Origin: JAJAZB01 sp964244295
GTDB lineage: Bacteria > Bacteroidota > Bacteroidia > Cytophagales > Spirosomataceae
DNA: 43,681 nt
NCBI GenBank assembly: GCA_964244295.1
Contig: CAXTIG010000051.1
Location: forward strand, 1 to 43,681
Direction: 5' to 3'
Shown: piece by piece, positions 40,959-43,681 of the stretch
Layout: every line of letters begins with the position of its first letter
Position numbering within the stretch: position 1 is the stretch's first letter
Made by a program: the position numbers and the translations under genes
The notes under the pieces: model-generated
Told to the model about the DNA's origin: nothing
What the model saw: the letters and a program-made list of their open reading frames with translations, nothing else
Databases searched by the model: none

Positions 40959-42002
40959 TCACTCCTCCACCAACTCCGCCACCCCCACGCAGAAATCCGC
41001 TGCGCCGTAGTAAACGAGTACCCGGCCATCGGGCATCCGCACCCAGCCGTTGGAAAAGACGACGTTGGGGAAAAAGCCTTCGCGTTCCCAGGGCAGTTCC
41101 GGTTTTAGCAGCGGCGCGGTCGAGCGGTCGAGGACTCGCGTGGGGTCGTTGGCGTCGAGCAGGGCCAGGGCCAGCGTGTATTCGGTGGCGGTGCTGGTGC
41201 CGTGGTAGAGTACCAGCCAGCCCTCGTCGGTGCGCATCGGTTCCGGGCCGCCGCCGATTTTCAGGCCCTCCCAATCGCTGCCCCGACCGCCAAACAAGAA
41301 CCGATGATTGCCCCAGTTCAGCCCGTCGGGCGAGGTGCTGAGCCAGACGGAAGGCTTGCCGATGTCGCTCACCATCGGGCGGTGGAGCAGGTGGTAGAGG
41401 CCGTTAATTTTTTCGGGGAAAAAAGCCACGTCTTTGTTGGGCGGGGGCAAAATCAGTCCTTTTCGTTCCACGGTCACGAAATCCTTCGTTACGGCCAGCC
41501 CCACGGCGGGGCCGTTTTCACACACCGCCGTGTAGGTAATCCAGTACTCGTCGTCCATCTGCGTGATGCGGGCGTCCTCCAGGCCGAACGACTCATCGGG
41601 GCGTTCGGGAAACAGAAAGGGTTTTTCGTCCACGGTAAACTGAATCCCGTCGCGGCTGCGGGCCAGGCGCAGGTGACTCAGCGACGTGAGGTAAGCCTGC
41701 CCTTCGTAGCTGACCACGCGGGGATCGCCCGCGTCGGTGAGGCCCGACACGGAGCGCACGAAAATGCGCGGGGTGCCGTCTTCCATCCGCATGACCGGCG
41801 CGTGAATGGTCTGGGTGCCGTTGGGGTGGCGCTCGGTGGGCAGGGCCTCGGCCACGCGGAGCAGGAGCAGAATTTCGTCGCCGAAGCGCGTGGCGGCGGG
41901 GTTAAAGGCTCCCATCACCTGAAACTGCGGGTGCGAGGGTTTGACCTGGGCGGCGGTGAGAATGGGCTGATCGGAAAGGCGGCGGAGGGTGTAGTTTCGC
42001 AT
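40959..42002 (-). CDS. GH130-like beta-mannoside phosphorylase/hydrolase
   Basis: A 347-residue five-bladed propeller enzyme of the GH130 type. Visible are VMGAFNPAATRFGDEILLLLRVAE near residues 29-52, the ESFGLEDARI segment near 137-147 whose Asp is the expected proton donor, ITYTAVCENGPAVGLAVT, KDVAFFPEKINGLYHLLHRP, and KIGGGPEPMRTDEGWLVLYHG near 245-267. These enzymes split beta-mannosyl links, often with phosphate (releasing mannose 1-phosphate). There is no signal peptide, so it acts in the cytoplasm on imported oligosaccharides. The exact substrate is not readable. Confidence 0.88.
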   Translation of the reverse strand: MRNYTLRRLSDQPILTAAQVKPSHPQFQVMGAFNPAATRFGDEILLLLRVAEALPTERHPNGTQTIHAPVMRMEDGTPRIFVRSVSGLTDAGDPRVVSYEGQAYLTSLSHLRLARSRDGIQFTVDEKPFLFPERPDESFGLEDARITQMDDEYWITYTAVCENGPAVGLAVTKDFVTVERKGLILPPPNKDVAFFPEKINGLYHLLHRPMVSDIGKPSVWLSTSPDGLNWGNHRFLFGGRGSDWEGLKIGGGPEPMRTDEGWLVLYHGTSTATEYTLALALLDANDPTRVLDRSTAPLLKPELPWEREGFFPNVVFSNGWVRMPDGRVLVYYGAADFCVGVAELVEE

Positions 42003-42030
42003 GAAAACGGGGAGAAATCACGGCCCGCTG

Positions 42031-42061
42031 CAAAAGAACCGTGCCCTTTCCCCACCGCAAC
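42031..42061 (-). promoter_or_regulatory. Candidate promoter of the GH130-like gene
   Basis: On the minus strand GTTG (42058-42061) is separated by 19 bp from TTCTTTTG (42031-42038), close to the Bacteroidota TTTG-N19-TAnnTTTG pattern. Start of transcription would lie about 20 bp upstream of the ATG at 42002. Confidence 0.4.
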
Positions 42062-42142
42062 GAATCCGCCGGGCCGGAGGAAGACGACCCTAAAAAGCCA
42101 AAAAAGAGTACCGGAATTTTGAAATGACGGCGGTGGCCTTGC

Positions 42143-42172
42143 TTTGAAATTGAGTAAATCTTCTTACTTTTA
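42143..42172 (+). promoter_or_regulatory. Promoter of a candidate small RNA
   Basis: TTTG (42143-42146), an 18-bp spacer and TACTTTTA (42165-42172) match the Bacteroidota promoter except for the last base. It is the best promoter match in the window, and no open reading frame begins before the terminator about 90 bp downstream. Confidence 0.6.
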
Positions 42173-42178
42173 CATCAC

Positions 42179-42287
42179 TCACCGCCTGTATACGATCCGA
42201 AACCCCACCTGCCCTTAATCAAGCCCGTTTAGCTGCTTTAACCTACCACCACCTGCGAAAGCCGTCTCCGAAAGGGGCGGCTTTTTT
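42179..42287 (+). ncRNA. Candidate small RNA of about 110 nt
   Basis: The stretch from the predicted start point (near 42179) to the T run at 42287 has a promoter at one end and an intrinsic terminator at the other, and no ATG-started reading frame. It is C-rich, with repeated ACCCCACC and ACCACCACC-like patches that could pair with purine-rich mRNA sites. It does not match tmRNA, SRP RNA, 6S RNA or RNase P as I know them. It fills most of the 405-bp gap between 42003 and 42407. Expression is inferred only. Confidence 0.5.
42258..42287 (+). terminator. Rho-independent terminator of the candidate small RNA
   Basis: AAAGCCGTCTCC and GGGGCGGCTTT pair around a GAAA tetraloop, and six T residues follow. 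The stem has one weak position (T-C against G-G). It separates the candidate RNA from the tandem array downstream. Confidence 0.82.
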
Positions 42288-42383
42288 GTTGAAGGCAGGT
42301 ACAGGAGGGAAACCCGTTCCTACCGGGAAACTCCCCCGGTAAACGAAGGCGGCCAAACGCCGGGAACGCCCTCTCCCCCGACC

Positions 42384-42635
42384 AGGGCGCTCTGTGACAA
42401 CATCAGGATGCTCTATAACTCGTCGAGGACGCGCGCTGACAACTTGAGGAAGGCTTATGACAACTTCAGGACGCTCTGTGACAACACGAGGGCACTCTAT
42501 AACAACACGAGGGCACTCTATAACAACACGAGGGTGCTCTATAACAACACGAGGGCGCTCTGTGACAACATGAGGGGGCTTTATGACAACATGAGGGCGT
42601 TCTATGACAACATGAGGGAGCCTTATAACCGTTAA
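42384..42635 (+). repeat. Twelve-unit 21-bp tandem repeat
   Basis: About 12 units of 21 bp, AGGGCACTCTATAACAACACG-like with 1-8 differences each; the central units are nearly identical and the edges are more worn. The period is a multiple of three, so translation gives a seven-residue repeat on either strand. No spacers separate the units. Confidence 0.9.
42408..42635 (+). CDS. Possible heptad-repeat small protein
   Basis: A 75-residue reading frame (ATG at 42408, TAA at the end) made almost entirely of heptads with consensus R-A-L-Y-N-N-T/M. Substitutions keep Arg at the first place and Asn at the sixth while Leu/Phe/Ala and Tyr/Cys vary at the third and fourth, which would suit an amphipathic helix or coiled coil. 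The frame is open upstream of the ATG through the first unit, so the true start is unclear, and no ribosome site or promoter is evident beyond the terminator at 42287. The opposite strand is also open (Cys-rich heptads), so coding is not proven; the array may be non-coding. Confidence 0.35.
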   Translation: MLYNSSRTRADNLRKAYDNFRTLCDNTRALYNNTRALYNNTRVLYNNTRALCDNMRGLYDNMRAFYDNMREPYNR

Positions 42636-42637
42636 GA

Positions 42638-42700
42638 ATTGCCGTTACGCAACGCCTCCCAGACCCGTCATTGCGAGCGGAGGCGTTGCGTAACGGCAAT
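42638..42700. repeat. Palindrome with perfect 22-bp arms
   Basis: Exact arms 42638-42659 and 42679-42700 (ATTGCCGTTACGCAACGCC text) around a 19-base spacer that contains CCCGTCATTGCGAG, the end motif of the composite element inside the adaptor gene (9893-10080). It begins 3 bp after the tandem array's TAA. Confidence 0.88.
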
Positions 42701-42760
42701 TTAAGCGTCACCGCCGTGGAGTGAGCGGCAGGACGGCCTGACGTTTGGCTCGAAAAACGC

Positions 42761-43459
42761 TCAGATTTTCAGTCCGCTAATCTGCTTGTACTGGGGGCTT
42801 TTGGCTCCGAAGAGGGCCTTCACGTACGCCTTCACCTGCTGGGCCACGGTTCTCATCGTGACAAACGCCGCGTCGCGGGCCATGCGGGCATTTTGGAGCG
42901 GGGTGCGGGTGTAATTGACCGCCGAGATCCGCGACGAGAGGTCGTCTTTAAACGTCCCCAGGCCCGCCGTGGTCAGCGTGGCGTCGGTGGGTACGTACAG
43001 CGGGTCGGTTTCGAGGTCGTTGATGAGGTCGCCGAGGAGTTTTACCTTATTGCCGTACGTGGTCTGCGCCGCCGAATTGGTGGGGGCGGGCGTGCCGTCG
43101 GGGTTAAGCGGCGGGTCGGTGGCCCGCTTCCCGCGCAGTTGGCGCACCAGCGTCTTCACCTAATTCTTGATGGGCGAAGCCGGGCTGTACGCTTTCAGGG
43201 TGTTCGCCACGCGGGTCACCCGGTCGGGCAGCAGGGCAAACAGGGCAGCGCGTTGCGCAACGGCGGCGTCGAAGGCCGACTCGGCGTTGCTCACGTCGTT
43301 GACCAGGGCCTTCGCCCCGGCCAGTTGGGTTTGCAGGGCGGGCAGTTTGAGCGGGGCCGGGCCGGGGTTGTAGGCAGCACCCAGGTAGGTAAGGGCCGTC
43401 AGCAGTTCCTCGAACTAGCTGACCATCCCGGCAAAGCCGGAATCAGTAGGGGTGGGCAT
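42761..43459 (-). pseudogene. Helical repeat-type protein gene with two in-frame TAG codons
   Basis: From an ATG at 43459 one frame runs 232 codons to a TGA or TAA-type end at 42761, broken only by TAG at codon 15 (43415-43417) and codon 100 (43160-43162). No frameshift is needed. Text on both sides is coherent: MPTPTDSGFAGMVS, then FEELLTALTYLGAAYNPGP, LFALLPDRVTRVANTLKAYS, then VKTLVRQLRGKRATDPP, YGNKVKLLGDLINDLETDPLY, and a tail FGAKSPQYKQISGLKI. Two repeats of the same helical unit (x-FEELL…YNPGPAPLKLPALQTQL and LGDLI…YVPTDATLTTAGL) are visible. It resembles hypothetical Bacteroidota proteins of about 230 residues with no known function. Two CAG-to-TAG changes would explain the stops; readthrough is the alternative. 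A GTG at 43159 could give a 132-residue fragment. Confidence 0.65.
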
Positions 43460-43582
43460 GACACAGAAGGGTTTAGAGTGATTACTGCTCGAAACCTACT
43501 GTTTCTTCTTGGTGTGGAGGGTACCGTTTGCTCAGTTTTTTGGGAATTCCACTATATATTCTCACCAAAAGTAATCGAAGAA

Positions 43583-43630
43583 TACTGGCAATTGTGTTAG
43601 ACGTTGCAACGTCTAACACAATTGCCAGTA
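43583..43630. repeat. Perfect 48-bp palindrome without loop
   Basis: Bases 43583-43606 and 43607-43630 are exact complements, centred on GACGTTGCAACGTC. The flanks within the last 220 bp of the window are AT-rich and show no gene; an ATG at 43674 at the very edge may begin the next gene. Confidence 0.92.
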
Positions 43631-43681
43631 AGTAGTTGCTGTAAATTAGTTTAGGTTATTGTATTTTCGTCTCATGGGACG

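Noticed and set aside
42384..42635. The tandem array as a CRISPR
   Set aside because: Units are adjacent with no spacers, are 21 bp long, and no cas genes are near.
42466..42711. A Cys-rich 81-codon protein on the minus strand of the array
   Set aside because: It arises from the period-21 repeat and runs into a palindrome; no promoter or start context supports it. It is kept only as part of the tandem-array observation.
42761..43459. Genome-wide reassignment of TAG
   Set aside because: nirA and the efflux adaptor end normally in TAG within this window.
43674..43681. Start of another gene at the right edge
   Set aside because: Only eight bases remain after the ATG and the upstream boxes have the wrong spacing, so it cannot be supported.

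Overview
The window looks like a chromosome segment of a GC-rich member of the Bacteroidota (G+C near 60% by eye). Pointers are -7 boxes of the TAnnTTTG type, few Shine-Dalgarno sites, AraC regulators with a Bacteroidota-type N-terminal half, Kelch/fibronectin-like lipoproteins, a free-standing cytochrome oxidase subunit III, and a nitrite reductase with a C-terminal helical extension as in this phylum. A Cytophagales/Spirosomataceae-like or Saprospiria-like host is an inference. No rRNA, tRNA, CRISPR array, prophage or complete insertion sequence was seen.

Layout. 69-2983: siroheme synthesis (cobA) beside assimilatory nitrite/sulfite reductase. 3094-4188: acetyltransferase and PaiB-like protein. 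4283-6947: heptose kinase diverging from ispE, then a lone COX3. 7092-8615: secreted M28 peptidase. 8773-15122: heavy-metal RND efflux operon (His-rich protein, pump, TolC-like channel, adaptor). 15340-19781: Tat-exported enolase-superfamily enzyme and a divergent AsmA-like protein. 19844-27769: an accessory stretch with a decayed FG-GAP-like gene, two AraC paralogues, three NTF2/SnoaL-like proteins, a Kelch lipoprotein, two tandem paralogous lipoproteins and a two-lobed secreted protein. 27864-29998: a diacylglycerol-kinase-like gene diverging from an App1-like phosphatidate phosphatase. 30145-34906: Gfo/Idh/MocA oxidoreductase, acyl-CoA synthetase, YhhN membrane protein, YCF48-like propeller. 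35097-36272: GH5-like hydrolase. 36418-40811: MacA/MacB-like ABC exporter set with a serine hydrolase inside. 40959-42002: GH130-like phosphorylase. 42143-43681: a candidate small RNA, a 21-bp tandem array, a gene with two in-frame amber codons, and a perfect 48-bp palindrome.

The most unusual property is palindromic DNA. About twenty long inverted repeats, many with perfect arms of 20-39 bp, fill most gaps between genes and often stop within a few bases of a start or stop codon. They fall into several sequence families. At least three lie in frame inside genes: the nirA linker, and the N-termini of the TolC-like channel and its adaptor, where they displace the signal peptides. A solo arm supplies the last codons of the acetyltransferase. 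One palindrome is interrupted by a 68-bp palindromic insert flanked by a 9-bp direct repeat, the mark expected of transposition. The coding insertions resemble in principle the Rickettsia palindromic elements, but the sequences are different.

Functionally the window covers nitrogen/sulfur assimilation, envelope and isoprenoid precursor synthesis, metal and hydrophobic-compound export, phospholipid turnover and polysaccharide breakdown.
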